Below the pieces are notes generated by a model. The model saw only the letters and a program-made list of their open reading frames with translations. It searched no databases and had not been told where the DNA came from. This document shows positions 11,282 through 23,048 of a DNA stretch of 64,000 nucleotides, in pieces. Position numbers and translations under genes: made by a program. This DNA is from Moniliophthora roreri (lineage: Eukaryota; Basidiomycota; Agaricomycetes; Agaricales; Marasmiaceae), in NCBI GenBank assembly GCA_001466705.2, contig LATX02000211.1, forward strand, positions 1,798,001-1,862,000, in the 5' to 3' direction. Position 1 is the stretch's first letter. The number at the start of each line of letters is the position of its first letter.

Positions 11282-14200
11282 AATGGCAGAAGAGGCCAAT
11301 GCTCTCCCTGCCACCCGCAATTACTATCTCGAACATTGTACTAGCTAAGCAGACTCAAAATTCTATGCACATCCCACTGTCTTACAACGAAGAGATAGAA
11401 AAAGTCGGAACAAATGTGCTTCTAGATTCTGGAGCAGGAGGACTCTTCATGAGTCTGGAGAAAGCCGCAAAACTAGGGCTCAAAAGAATGAAACTACAAC
11501 ACAAGATTAAAGTTTTCAACGTCAATGGAACCCCCAACAAAACAGCATGGATTACACAATCAGTAACAGCAACATACATCATGAGAACTAAGGAAATGAC
11601 TGATACCTTCTTGATCTCTGGATTGGGAAAGGAAGAAGTTATTCTAGGGCTCCCCTGGTTACGAAAATACAACTCCGACGTAAATTGGGTGACAGGACAA
11701 ACTACTTTCCCACTCCAGTGATACGTGAAGATTCTCTGAGTCAGTGGAATTTTGGACTTCGAACCGCCAGAGGAGCTCATCAGGAGAATAGACATCAGAG
11801 CTAAGCTATCCACTTCACAATGGCTGGAACATGGTACTGAACGACAGAACAAGGACACTCAAGGAACGATCCCCGCCTACCTCTCGGAGTATCATGCTCA
11901 GTTCGTAGACAGAGAGGCGGAGCAGTTTCCAGTGTCTCAACCATATGATCATGTGATCGAGCTCAAACCAGAGTTTACACCATGGGACTGCAAAGTTTAC
12001 TCGCTTATGGCATTGGAACAGACTGAGTTGGATCAATTCCTGAAGGAAAATCTCCAGAAGGGTTACATCAGAAAGTCAAAATCCCCAATGGCTTCTCCTT
12101 TCTTCTTTGTAGGAAAGAAAGAGAAAGGGAAGCTAAGACCAACACAGAATTATCGAAGGTTGAATCATGGCACCATAAAGAATGCGTATCCTCTCCCTCT
12201 TATCTCGGATCTCATAGATAGGCTGAAAGACACTACCATTTTCTTGAAGCTCGATCTGCAGAATGGCTATAACAACGTCCATATCAAAGATGGAGATCAA
12301 TGGAAAGCCACATTCAAAACCAATCGAGGACTATTCAAACCGACAGTGATGTTTTTCAGACTAATGAACTCACCAGCTACCTTTCAGGCCTTCATGGACA
12401 ACATTCTACAAGACTTCATGGCAGAAGGATGGTGTTTGGTTTATATGGATGACATTCTGATATATTCTGAATCCAAAGAACAACATGAAGTCAGAACTCG
12501 AAGGTTGCTTCAACAGTTGAAGGAACAAGATCTTTACCTTAAACCACACAAATGCTGATTCGACATTCAAGAAATAGACTTTTTGGGACTAATTATCCGA
12601 CCTGGACTCGTATCCATGGACCCAGTAAAACTGTCAGGAATTAGCAAGTGGCCAGCCCCGAAGACCGTCACAGGTGTCTGAAGCTTCACAGGCTTCGCAA
12701 ATTTCTATCGAAAATTCATTGGCAACTACTCAGCAATTGCAAAGCCACTCTATGACCTGACCAAGAAAGGGGTCCCATTTAGATGGATGGCAACTTGTGA
12801 AGCAGCATTCCGAACTTTGAAGAGAAGATTCCAAAAAGAGCTGATCTTACAGATACTGGACCTGAAGAAACCTTTCGTGATAGAGACAGACGCATCAAAA
12901 TGGGCATTGGGAGGGGTACTCCAACAATTAGAAGTGGATGGAGAACTGCATCCCTGCAGTTATATTTCCCATGCGTTCAACAGCACGGAACGCAACTAGG
13001 AAATCTATGATCGCGAGCTATTTGCGATTGTAAGAGTGTTGGAGACATGGCGACATTATTTGATGGAAGGACCACACCTGGTGACTGTTCTTTGTGACCA
13101 CAAAAACTTAACTTACTTCCAAACAGCACAAAAATTGAATCGACGACAGGCGCAATGGAGTCTCATACTGTCGCTTTTCAATCTAAGGCTGGTACATGTC
13201 TCTGGAAAAGAAATGGTTCAATCCAATGCCCTGTCTCGACAGGAAGATCATGTATTGGAGGAAGATAATGACAACAAGGATGTCATACTGCTCCCTGAGA
13301 GACTTTTCGTGAATGTAATCAATGTGGAGCTACAAGATAAGTTGAAAGAACAATTGGGGTCAGATGACTTTCACAAGGCCACCCTAGAGACGTTGACAAC
13401 AACGGGGCTACCCCCCATCAAATCGGTGCTATCCGACTGGGAAATCAATGACAGTCTAATATGGTACAAAGGGAGGATATACATCCCCGATGATGTAACC
13501 TTGCAACGAGAAATTGTGTGGACAATACATGAGGGACAGCCTTTTGGGCATCCAGGACAATTTGGGACGGTGGACCTCGTGCAAAGAGACTACTGGTGGC
13601 CAGGAATGGTGAAGTTCATCAAAAGTTTTGTGGACGGTTGCGCAATATGTCAACAGATGAAGATTAACACACATCCCACAAAGGTCAGAATACACTCGAT
13701 AGAAGAGACCCTAAATGCTACACCTTTCCAAATCATTACCATGGATCTGGTTACGGACCTTCCTATTTCGGATGGCTTCGATACTATAATGGTCATGGTA
13801 GACCATTCGTCTTCGAAGGGGGCTATTTTCATTCCATGCACCAAAAAATTGGATGTGACACAAGCCGCAGAACTGCTATTACATAACGTCTACAAATGAT
13901 ATGGGCTACCAGACAAGATCATATCCGATAGAGACCCAAGATTTGCAGCTATGGTTTTTCAAGAAACAACGAGATTATTAGGGATAAAACACGCGATGAG
14001 TACAGCCTATCACCCTCAAAGTGACGGAGAATCTGAAAGAGTCAACCAGGAAATGGAAATCTACCTTAGAATGTTCTGCTCTAAAGAACAGACCAAATGG
14101 AGTTCCTATCTTCACATGGCGGAATTCATGCACAATAATAGGACCCATTCAGTAACCAGAAACTCTCCATTCTTCATGATTATGGGATATCATCCTAGGC

Positions 14201-14772
14201 CTTTGCCGACAGCCTTCAAGAAGACCTCTGTTCCATCAGTAGAAGAACAATTGAACAGACTCTGAAAACTGAGAGGAGAAGTGGTGGCAATGATGGACAT
14301 AGTGAGGCGGAAGATGATTGAATGAGAAAAGAAAGGGCTAGACAAGTTCGAAGAAGGACAGAAAGTATGGCTGGAAGGCAAGAACCTGGACTTTGGATAC
14401 CCCAACAGAAAGTTATCCCTGAAAAGGGAAGGACCCTTCACCATCGAACAAGTCATGGGACCGGTGACATATAAACTAAAGCTTCCAAAACAATGGAGAA
14501 TCCACCCAGTCCTCCATGCCGGGCTGTTGAGGCCATACAAAGAGACCAAAGCACATGGACAGAACTTCATAGAACCACCTCTGGACATAGTCAAAGGACA
14601 CGAAGAGTTCAAAATAGAAGCCATCATAGGTCACAAGCTGCTGCAGAAGTCTAGGCACTTCCTCGTGTCATGGAAAGGCTTCAATTCCTCTCACAATGAA
14701 TGGAAGACAAAAGAAGAATTAGAACATGCGATGGACATATACCTTGACTATATAGTCAAGAACAGACTCTGA
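11272..14772 (+). pseudogene. pol: Pol polyprotein: PR-RT-RH-IN-chromodomain (stop-interrupted)
   Basis: Pol lies in the -1 frame relative to gag. It has an aspartic protease (LLDSGAGG, about 11,420), reverse transcriptase (YMDD about 12,445), RNase H (ETDASKWALGG, about 12,890), an integrase zinc finger (H-x-H...CAIC, 13,530-13,650), the DDE core (MDLVTDLP 13,741; SDRDPRF 13,930; SDGESERVNQE 14,020), and a C-terminal chromodomain (FLVSWKGFNSSHNEW, about 14,655-14,705). TGA interrupts it at 11,719, 11,740, 12,556, 12,679, 13,897, 14,263 and 14,323, and TAG at 12,997. The chromodomain normally steers integration to methylated-histone chromatin. Confidence 0.9.
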
Positions 14773-14803
14773 GAAGAAAAAGCAAACCCCTATCGAAACA
14801 ACC

Positions 14804-16232
14804 ATGTCCAATGCAACTTCGACCTCCTCTTCTTCTTCCAGCACTGGTGATTACCACGCTCATGGCATGCCCATCCCCCCTTCTGGAACTGGTCTTCACT
14901 ATAACAATGACATCACATATACTGGACCCTTTAATCCCTCTCCCTTCAAGCACCTTTTCCTGGTCAATACTGGAGAACATGACAACGCCCTACGAAACAT
15001 GGCTATGGGCCAGCTCCACTTACAGTTCACCGTTGACAGTCTTATTCGTCTTCAGGCACAATGTGCCTCCCTCAATGTGATCATTGAGGAGACAAATGTA
15101 TATGCGGCTAATCTTGCATTCAATGCAACAGCAAGCAGGCCGAACCCCCTCCAAGTAGAAGGACCCATGACAGTACCGTCTTTTCCTGTTAGTTATGAAC
15201 GAATGGAATTTCATCTCCATACCTGACTTTCTGGGCTAGGTCCCCTCCCCACGGACATTTGCGACACAAATCCAAATGATCCAGCATTCATATGAGCAGC
15301 AGAGACGTACAGAGCCAGGATCAGGGCAGCTGTGGAGCTTGCCTACGATCAGAATGACCTTTGCCCCTGTCGTACCAGAACAGAGCCTGTTCTACCTAGG
15401 CCGACTGATTCCTCCACCATGGTCTCCGACTGACAGCCCTCTCCCACTCCTGATTCCCCTGTTCAACTCACATACCCGCCAACAACCCCCAGCCGTGACT
15501 CCTCCCCCATTTACACCCAGTCCATCCGTGTTGCTACAGCATCTCCCTCTTCCGATGCTGAACCTCTCCCTGAGTCTACACCAGCACCCCCTGCCTTCAA
15601 CCCCTTCAACGTTGATGACAAACCTCTTGCCCCCCCCTCAGTACCTTTCCTGGCAAACAGAAAATTTAACCCCGCCTTCGTCAGTATCCAAGATGCAGTC
15701 TGAGCCAACCCAAGAATACAGATCGATACAAGATCATTTACCAACCCCCCATCTCCCTACAACTACCTCGACTACATCAGCTTCAGTATGGGACGACGAG
15801 AACGTATCCGAAACCACAGAAGAGATTGAGAGGAGGGCTACGATAGAGGAGGTCCACGAATTTCTCTGTGCCCTGTGTGCAGGATGGAGAACCACCGTGC
15901 CAGAAACTGTCCATGCTACCATTGCAAGGAGTGCGGACTATTTGCGCCTGGACATATTCCTTGGCATTGCAGTCTCCAATGAAGGCTGATTAGACTTCCT
16001 CAAACGAACCATCCTGGGAGCCCACACGTTACTGACTATGATCTCTATGGGGGTGATTACGACGACAACCTCTACAGCGATAGAGAACAATGAAGAGACA
16101 GTTGGTGACGAAGTAGAAGATCCAGATCAACCAGCCCCGGTCTTCATAGGATTGCCAGAAGGTATACCCCAAGAAGTAACACTCCCTGACGGCAAAACGA
16201 TAACAGTGGTCAGAATGGAGTCTGCCACATAA
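14804..16232 (+). pseudogene. Accessory 3' ORF of the retroelement with zinc knuckles
   Basis: It starts with ATG 32 nt after pol ends, in another frame, and runs almost to the polypurine tract. The original product would be about 470 aa: a Ser/Thr-rich start, a helical segment (MAMGQLHLQFTVDSLIRLQA), a Pro-rich middle, a canonical CX2CX4HX4C knuckle (CPVCRMENHRARNC, 15,869-15,910), a second variant CX2CX6HX4C (to about 15,970), and an acidic tail. Six TGA codons (15,224, 15,293, 15,431, 15,701, 15,827, 15,980) and one frameshift near 16,090 interrupt it. Standard Tf1/sushi elements end at the chromodomain. It is most likely a second RNA/nucleic-acid-binding protein of the element; I cannot name a family. 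Confidence 0.7.
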
Positions 16233-16243
16233 AAGGGGGGTAG
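16231..16243 (+). promoter_or_regulatory. Polypurine tract
   Basis: 'aaaagggggg' followed by 'tag' directly abuts the 3' LTR, the expected position for plus-strand priming. Confidence 0.8.
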
Positions 16244-16637
16244 TGTTACGAACACATCTTTTTCCTCTGCTGAACTCTCATTCACATTGAACTTGTACTA
16301 CCATATGATCACATTTCCTTCTTTCTCTTTCTATGACTTTCTGTCTGACTCAATGTGACTGTAAAATGGCTCCGATGTAGTATTACTTAAACATTCTATC
16401 AAGTTCCATAGTGTTCTGCTAGATATAAATGAGTAGCTACATTGTATCTATTTAAGGACTGCAAAACTGGGTACAAGCTCCTCAGCTTGACCTGGTTAAT
16501 CATAACTTGTGTCTAGTAACAAACGAATGGATCTCAGAACCTCAGAAGCCTCTGAGTGAGCTTGAACTTGAACCTTGTCTCGACTTTACTTCGTTAGTAA
16601 GGTTGAGTGTTGACATTGCTGTGCAAGTGACATAACA
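16244..16637 (+). repeat. 3' LTR
   Basis: 394 bp, collinear with the 5' LTR without indels. It ends CATAACA where the 5' copy has CGTAACA, so the terminal inverted repeat has itself lost a CpG here. It is followed by the TSD CTACC (16,638-16,642). Confidence 0.95.
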
Positions 16638-17235
16638 CTACCAGCTTGTCTGATAACATCCAAAGTCATTCTAGTCAACCACATTAAACCATCAATGTGC
16701 CCAATGCCGCTTTCCTTTTGGATAGTTTGGCTCAAGGTGTCACAGAGCTTTCAGGATCTTTTGTTCAGTTATTGAAACTACTAAGCTGACGGAATGGCTC
16801 ACCTCAATGGATTTCTCAGTGAATACTTTGGTGAGCTCACAGATCTGAGCGGGACCAAATGCCAGGTTCTGTGCTTGTGTAAGTAAATTGTGAAAGAATA
16901 CCTGCTGGTACAAATATACAAACCATAACTTGTCGCTAGACAAGGCCAGAGGCATTAAGTTATTACAAAAAATCATGAATTTTAGGATCTCACCTGCTTC
17001 CTATGCTCATCTCCTTCAACTACAAGAATTCCTTCATGATGCTATGTGTTAGAGCTTAAATTTGGAGAACAATTGGCCCAAGATGCACACCTTTTCCCGT
17101 GATGCAAGTCAGAAGGAAACATAGGCTATCCGTCTTTTGATAGTCATAGTCATTCTTCAGAACATGTGTGACAGCTTTGAGATCCGTAAGAACGACTTCG
17201 GGGCTCTAAGTTTGGAAGGTGATCTAGCATCCTCA

Positions 17236-18850
17236 CATCACCAAAATTGACAGGCCACTGCAATGGGTTACAGGGCATTATCATGAAATGCAATGGTCCA
17301 TAATTATTCTAGATGAACATAACATAGTTAGAATGTACTGTAATAATTTCATAGTAATATAACAAAATTACATACCTATTATAATGCCTTGTAATAGTTG
17401 CAGAGCGTTATAATGTGTTGCAGGCATTATATTGTGATATATTGCGCTCCAGGCATTACAACATGTTGTGGGTGTTATATTGGATTGTGGGTGTTATATT
17501 GTGTTACATAGCATATTATTGGAACACGAAGGGGTTGCATGAGTGATGCAACATCGCTATTGGGCAAGGAGAAAAAAAAAGTGCAGGCAATCACGTGAAT
17601 GAAGACCCCTTCAAAGCGGACCTTAAATTTGGAAACCCAGCAAATTTTCAAACTCCGCTTCTTTCTTCTTAACCACCACCATCGTCCATTGTCCCCACTG
17701 TCGTCATCCTCAGCCCCAGCGCTCCTACCACCAACACTGACAATGACAATGTCTACAATGTTTCCAATACCAGCAACAGCCTCAACAACATCCCTCTCAA
17801 TGCTGCCAACAACACTGACACTATCCAACACATCACCACCAATCATACCACCAGCATCATGTGCCACATCACCACCACCAACAACATGCTCAACACCACT
17901 CTTGATCCCAAATACACCTCGACAACGTCTCCTGACACTGCCAACCTCATGTGACACATCACTGTCCTTGCCACTACCAGCAACATGCTCAACACCAATT
18001 ATGTCTTTGACAATGTCCAGCAACACTGAACAATACCATCCCTTTGACACTGCCAGCACACCAACTACATATTTCAATAACACCAGTGCTTGGTGCCAGT
18101 TGAAAGAAGGTACATTCTTCACAGTTTATTTTATGACATTGGCTCTTACAATTTCAAGTTTAGGTCCAACGCCTTGAACCCCACATCATGTCTGACCATT
18201 AACACCATCATCCATCTATCATATCATTGGTACCTGCCCCTGTCTAAGTGTGTTCCACAATAGGTTCATCTTTTTTACTTTCATCTAGCTCACTAATGAT
18301 ACTGTCTTAAGGTCTTCGGTCATCAGCCCTACTATGATACCTACTTCAGTAAGCATGCCCCTTCTGAATCTCTTTGGCTGCATACTCACTCATCCATTTC
18401 TCTAGACACCTTGTTTGCCATGGATAGGCTATCTGGGTTGTAGTATTGATTGTATATACTTATATCTAAGTTGCTAGTGATACTCTATGTGTATGTATGT
18501 ATATTGAGTCAATATATGATTCTTTCTATCTGTTCATTGTATGGCTGCACTTAGAATTGGACTAGCATATCTTATGGTACATTATGCTCACAACATGATA
18601 TATTTCCTGTAACATGATATAATGCCTGTAACGCGAGATATTGCCTGTAACATGATATAATGCTCATAACATGACATAACAGTTACAACTCATTGCAATC
18701 CCTGTAATGCACTGCCTCATGTTATGGGCCTTACAATACCAGGTAGCCTCATTATAAAGGGCATAATAATTATATACCATTTTATAAGGTATGTATCATA
18801 TTACATACCAACCTATTACTGTTGTAACTTCTTGTCAGTTTTGGTGATGC
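17236..18850. mobile_element. TIR DNA element inside a P450 intron
   Basis: 'catcaccaaaattgacagg' at 17,236 is mirrored by 'catcaccaaaactgacaag' on the minus strand ending at 18,850, giving about 20-bp TIRs. Subterminal arrays follow: repeats of 'gttatattg' and 'cattacaac' on the left (17,385-17,510) and of 'taacatgatataatgcc' on the right (18,595-18,680). The middle (17,690-18,010) is a CA-rich, low-complexity stretch whose frames read as Thr/Pro/Ser-rich or Val/Gly-rich, with no transposase. No clear target duplication was found. It lies between P450 exons at 18,875 and about 17,212. Confidence 0.6.
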
Positions 18851-19599
18851 AGGACGACATAAAGTTTTTCATACCCCAAAGAATCTTGCAATCTTATAGA
18901 TGCGGCCATATTTGGCTGGCCACTTAGTGTAGAGACTCAAATTTTCCTGGTAGGAAAGCGTGAGCGGGAAAAGAGCAGGCTAGTTATATTGACTCCATAC
19001 ATCGTTGAATTCATCCCCAGTATTTCCAAGAATGAAGCTTCCCGACGGTGGACCATCAAGGTGCTTGTAGAACTGCGACATACTGAGCATGGCATATATG
19101 AAGTTGAAGAGAGGAACAAAGAACAGAGCAGATAAACCCGCCCCGAAAAACTTGAGGAGCAGTAGTAAAGCAGGAGACATGGTCAGGCACGCAGATTTTG
19201 CTACTGAGATGCTGAATTAAATATGGACGACAGAAAAATCTTTGGTGGCCCCACTTTTTGAGTCGGCGCCCGCAAATAAAGTAATTACCTTGGCTCAAAC
19301 CTTGACTGGAATACATAAGGAACTGCGGATTAATCCGTGTCAGCAGCTAACCGCCAAATTCAGAGGAAGATTGGACGTTGAGAATAATACTGCGAGGATC
19401 CGAAAGTAGTGTAGCTACGCATTTCCAAAGAGGTGATAATCAAAACCAGTCAACTTCTGAGCTATTCGGAATGAAGTCTGGGACTTGTTGATATGGCTTT
19501 GAACGTAAGGTTGCGAATGACTCGTATTGAGTGGTCACCGTAGGTAGGTTGTAATAGACGCTAGCGCTAGCCAAGCTGATCAGTAATGATATTCCTTTA

Positions 19600-20420
19600 T
19601 AGTGATATTAGAATTTTCTTCAGATACGGTGGTACCAAATGCTCTGGTACCGAGGTCGCGATCGAAGAGTTTGAGATGGTTTGAGGGATGCTTGTCCTGA
19701 GCGCTGAGCCGCGGTCCGATTTGCGAACACGTGACATCAACAGACGATCCCGAAGCACTGTCGTGGAAGTCAGCTTTCACCATGTCAATCCTCATCGATT
19801 TCGCGAGTTCAAACAAGCGGGGGCATCTATTCATCCAGTATGAAATACCGCCGACTATCTAGAGAACCCTGTGGTAATGAAAATCACAGAGAGAGGGTCA
19901 TACGGGGGTCTCAGTCAGAACCTTAAGTTTCAGTTCAATTCCTGAACTCGGGGGGAAAGCTCTGAAGTTGAATGTCCTTGCGTAGTGTGGTAAAGCTATT
20001 CAAACATCGGAGCGCCTTGGAGCTGGGAAAGGAACGTTCGAAAACCCTTTCCGGTATGTTGTCGTCATTCGCCATCATACATCCGTTCTAACATCTGTGC
20101 AGGATTCTCCTTGGACCTCAACCTGATTTTGCCTGCTGAAAGATGGGTCAATCGCGCGACTTACAACACTTGGAGAAGCAAGGAAACCAGCTGCGGAGTA
20201 TGTCAGTTCCGTGGATGGTGGAGAATTACACCAGGCTACGTTTCATGGGGTTAAACATGGATACAGAATCGAAAGGTGCGTATGAATAGTGAAAAGCTTC
20301 TTTCATTAGATAACACTGAGTTCGCTTATGCCAATTTCTTCCATCTTCCATTTTCCATCCATGCCATTTTCGATCGCACTTTCGCCCTCTCGATGGCCGT
20401 CTCCACCCAGCCAAGAAGCT
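19600..20420 (+). repeat. Dispersed direct repeat, right copy (CpG-retaining)
   Basis: Homologous to 5,440-6,275 (and to the end of copy A, about 2,600-3,129). This copy keeps CpGs that are TpG/CpA in the left copy, so it is younger or less methylated. It lies upstream of the P450 start (19,180) after a promoter-like spacer. No gene can be supported inside. Confidence 0.7.
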
Positions 20421-23048
20421 CATCAGCCACCCGATCTTCTCGTATTTCCGACACTTTTAATGATTCGTAAACGTCCATCCTTTACTCATGCCGAGTGGGA
20501 TCCTGTGGTTAGTATAACCTTAAAACGTCCCTGGGATGTGTTGATGAAAAACCTTTGACGGCCTTAATCAAGTATGTCATAGCTATGCTGTTCTTCGTTC
20601 TCCCATGTTTATCCTGTGCACTCAGAGCCTAGATGATTAAAATCACGTATATCCACTAAGTTGGTGGTATCACCCTTGGTAACTTCAAAGAACATAATGT
20701 TTTGTTGAGCGAACGTGAAGACGTTCGCCCCGTCAAATCAATTTCGAGGCGCTTCAAGGAGATCACCAATGCCCGATCATGTACGAATCAGGGAGATGGT
20801 GGCAAAAGAATACGAAGACAATATATCTTGTCATATTCTCCATTGCCTCAGAGATGGAGTATTGGACTGAAGGTAAACGTTGTATAGTTTCTATTCTGAC
20901 GTGACTAACCCTTTTCAGATAAAGTGATGATTAACGGAGAAAAATATGATGTGGAAGGTCCACCACTGCAACATATCTTTGGTGTGAATGTCTCTTGTGC
21001 ATCTATCCCGCATCAGGAATTATGGCATTCACGACACGAGTAGTCCGCCCGTAGAGAAAAGCGTGTCGGTAGATGAATTGAAGCAGTATGGAGAACGGGG
21101 GGGCGAATGATGTGCGAGGTGGAAGAAAGATCGTAAATCTCTTTATCTTTTTGAGTTTGACTGAAAACTGACTAACGCAGGTTCTCTTAGTTACAACCAT
21201 TGAATATGACGTGTCCCCGACGGTCCGACGTTTCTGAGTCAGCGCTCTGTTATCGCGCGCCAATGATCTGGGTGACACAATGAAGGCTGGACTACCTATG
21301 GGGGCAGATACGAAGATGAGGTTGATGTGGCTGTTATGTAGGTGACGATGTGGATAGGATGCAGAGCTGGGGGATCAAAGTAGGACCAATTCATCTTCGT
21401 TGACTGATGTTACTGATTACAGATTTAGTTTTCACTGAGCTGCGACGCAAATAGTAACAAGCTGGATACAAAATTGGGACTCGGGATCAGGTATCGCGCG
21501 TAAGCTAGAAGCGAGCCTTTGGCGGGATGTGATGACAGCCTGACGTTGACGGGGGTAAGTCTGGCGCCCTCTTGTGCGGTCTGGAATGAGTTACTGACGA
21601 CTTCATTCCTAGAAGCTGGCGACCTTTCTAAGTGCGCTTGATTATCCCGGGCCGAGGATAAGGAGCAATGACGAAGTGTTCGCCTCTATCGGATGTAGCT
21701 GATTCAAAGCATCGACCGTGGTTGCCTCGTTATTCCAGAATCCACTCTCGCTGCTGCCAGCGAAGCTTAGGATCGGTCATTGTGCGGGAGCCGGAGAGTC
21801 AGAAGAGCAGAGGTCTGATTTTCTTTCGTCATCGGTATAAATGTTCTTGGTTTCCATCGTGAGCTACGGGCAGCTTGAAGTGCTAGGGCATTTCTATCAA
21901 CCAGTTCTCGGTACTCCATCGTCGGCAAGGCTCGGGGTCAGGTACGGGAAGCTGGAAGTGTGCGGCTGGTAGAGGAACAAGACTATACGGAGGTTGTTTC
22001 GGGAACCGGATGACGATGACGAAAGTACGTCTGACCCTTTTCCTCCGGCCTAAATGAATCGTTGGCGACTTAATTGAATATTAGTAGCCTTTCTAACTCT
22101 GTTTGGTCATGCCGCCCTTGAAGCTGTTTCCATACTCCTTTGTGGAGGTTCGGGAACATTTGCCGTGTGGAAAAAGACTGGATAACGGCTTGCTGTGAGG
22201 CCCGAGGAGTGATTTGTCTTGGCGAGGGTTTCGAAGGTACGCAATTGTCATCATCGAGGATCTTATGCTCCCACTAGCTTTGAAGCTGCTCGACATGCAT
22301 GCTATTCGGAGCCAAAGAATGACATACTTGCGATTCTCAAGGCAGCACATGTACGTAACGATACGCCGGTGATGGTTCTGTTACCAGTTGGTAATTGGAG
22401 GGTGATTTGCCTCGCGGTTCCAAGGCGTAACACGAGCACGAGATGGGAGCGATAACTCTGAATCAGATATCAGAATTCAGGAAGAACGTTAGTCTATGGT
22501 GTTTTTGCTCGACATCATGGGATCTGTCAGGGGTATGGAATAACATTCTTTTGGATGGAGGTGTTGCAGTAGGATTGAAAATAGTTAGACAAGTGATGGG
22601 AAGGACATTTCGGAAGACATTTGGGCATGACATAGAATCTGAAAATGGCCGAGAAGAATGGATGGATGGATGGGTAACGCCGATCCCCAGGTCAGATTTC
22701 GATTCCGGCGGGATGGAATTGATTTAGATTGTAAACTGTCCGTCCGTTAACCTGTCCTCCCTTGATAATAATTATCGAGAATTGTCCCCTCCCCTTGCCC
22801 TTGTCCGCCGTCGTCGTGCTCAACGAGCTGGACGGGCGCTAGAGGGGGATGGGTATTGGATTACTAAGACTTTGAGTGTCCCACGCTGGACACTGCTGTT
22901 GTTCTGCGGCAAAGGCCACCTCGAAGCTCGAGCTCATCGCGGTCGACGGCGACGACGACCTCCAAACCCCAAATTTCCCCGTTCCTCCCACTTTTTCCTG
23001 ACCCACACGACGGCAACGTGGCATTTATAGGATACTATCTCGGGGCAG
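20421..23048. other. Intergenic region without a supportable gene
   Basis: Only short frames are found on both strands (for example 21,003-21,278 minus and 22,443-22,727 plus), none with a motif or plausible splicing. CpG becomes frequent again, so this is the edge of the decayed compartment. The last about 250 bp (22,780-23,040) are GC-rich and may be the promoter/5' UTR of the next gene. Confidence 0.4.

Larger units (their letters stand above)
9510..16637 (+). mobile_element. Ty3/gypsy LTR retrotransposon, Tf1/sushi-type chromovirus (degenerate)
   Basis: The element is 7,128 bp. It has two 394-bp LTRs, TG...CA termini, a 5-bp target duplication, a polypurine tract, Gag with a zinc knuckle, Pol in the order protease-RT-RNase H-integrase-chromodomain, and an additional 3' ORF. 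It is inserted antisense in an intron of the P450 gene. Premature stops are almost all TGA (4 in gag, 7 in pol plus one TAG, 6 in the 3' ORF), many at positions where Arg (CGA) is expected. It is therefore immobile unless complemented. Confidence 0.95.
8147..19180 (-). pseudogene. Cytochrome P450 monooxygenase, disrupted by transposons
   Basis: The N-terminus at 19,180 has a hydrophobic membrane anchor and the 'GPPSGS' hinge. Exons then run leftward: an 'ENLSLYTKWPAKYG' segment (18,946-18,875), 'VLTDLKAV...' (about 17,200), 'ILVVEGDEHRKQ', 'LAFGPAQICELT' (about 16,850), then past the retroelement to 'FGYQFNAMQGK' (about 9,450). The K-helix ExxR (ETLR, about 8,770) and the haem loop [10 protein letters not shown] (8,371-8,410, FxxGxxxCxG with cysteine present) follow. 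It is broken by two TAG codons (8,425-8,427 and 8,467-8,469) where the family has Trp, by a poor I-helix, and by two element insertions in introns. A functional enzyme would be ER-anchored and use a P450 reductase. The subfamily was not assigned. Confidence 0.85.

Noticed and set aside
14804..15226. Independent host gene between pol and the LTR
   Set aside because: It lies inside the element between pol and the polypurine tract, on the same strand, with the same TGA decay, so it belongs to the retroelement.
17475..18122. 215-aa minus-strand and 192-aa plus-strand ORFs
   Set aside because: They overlap on opposite strands in a CA-rich low-complexity core of a transposon; composition alone keeps the frames open and neither has a domain.
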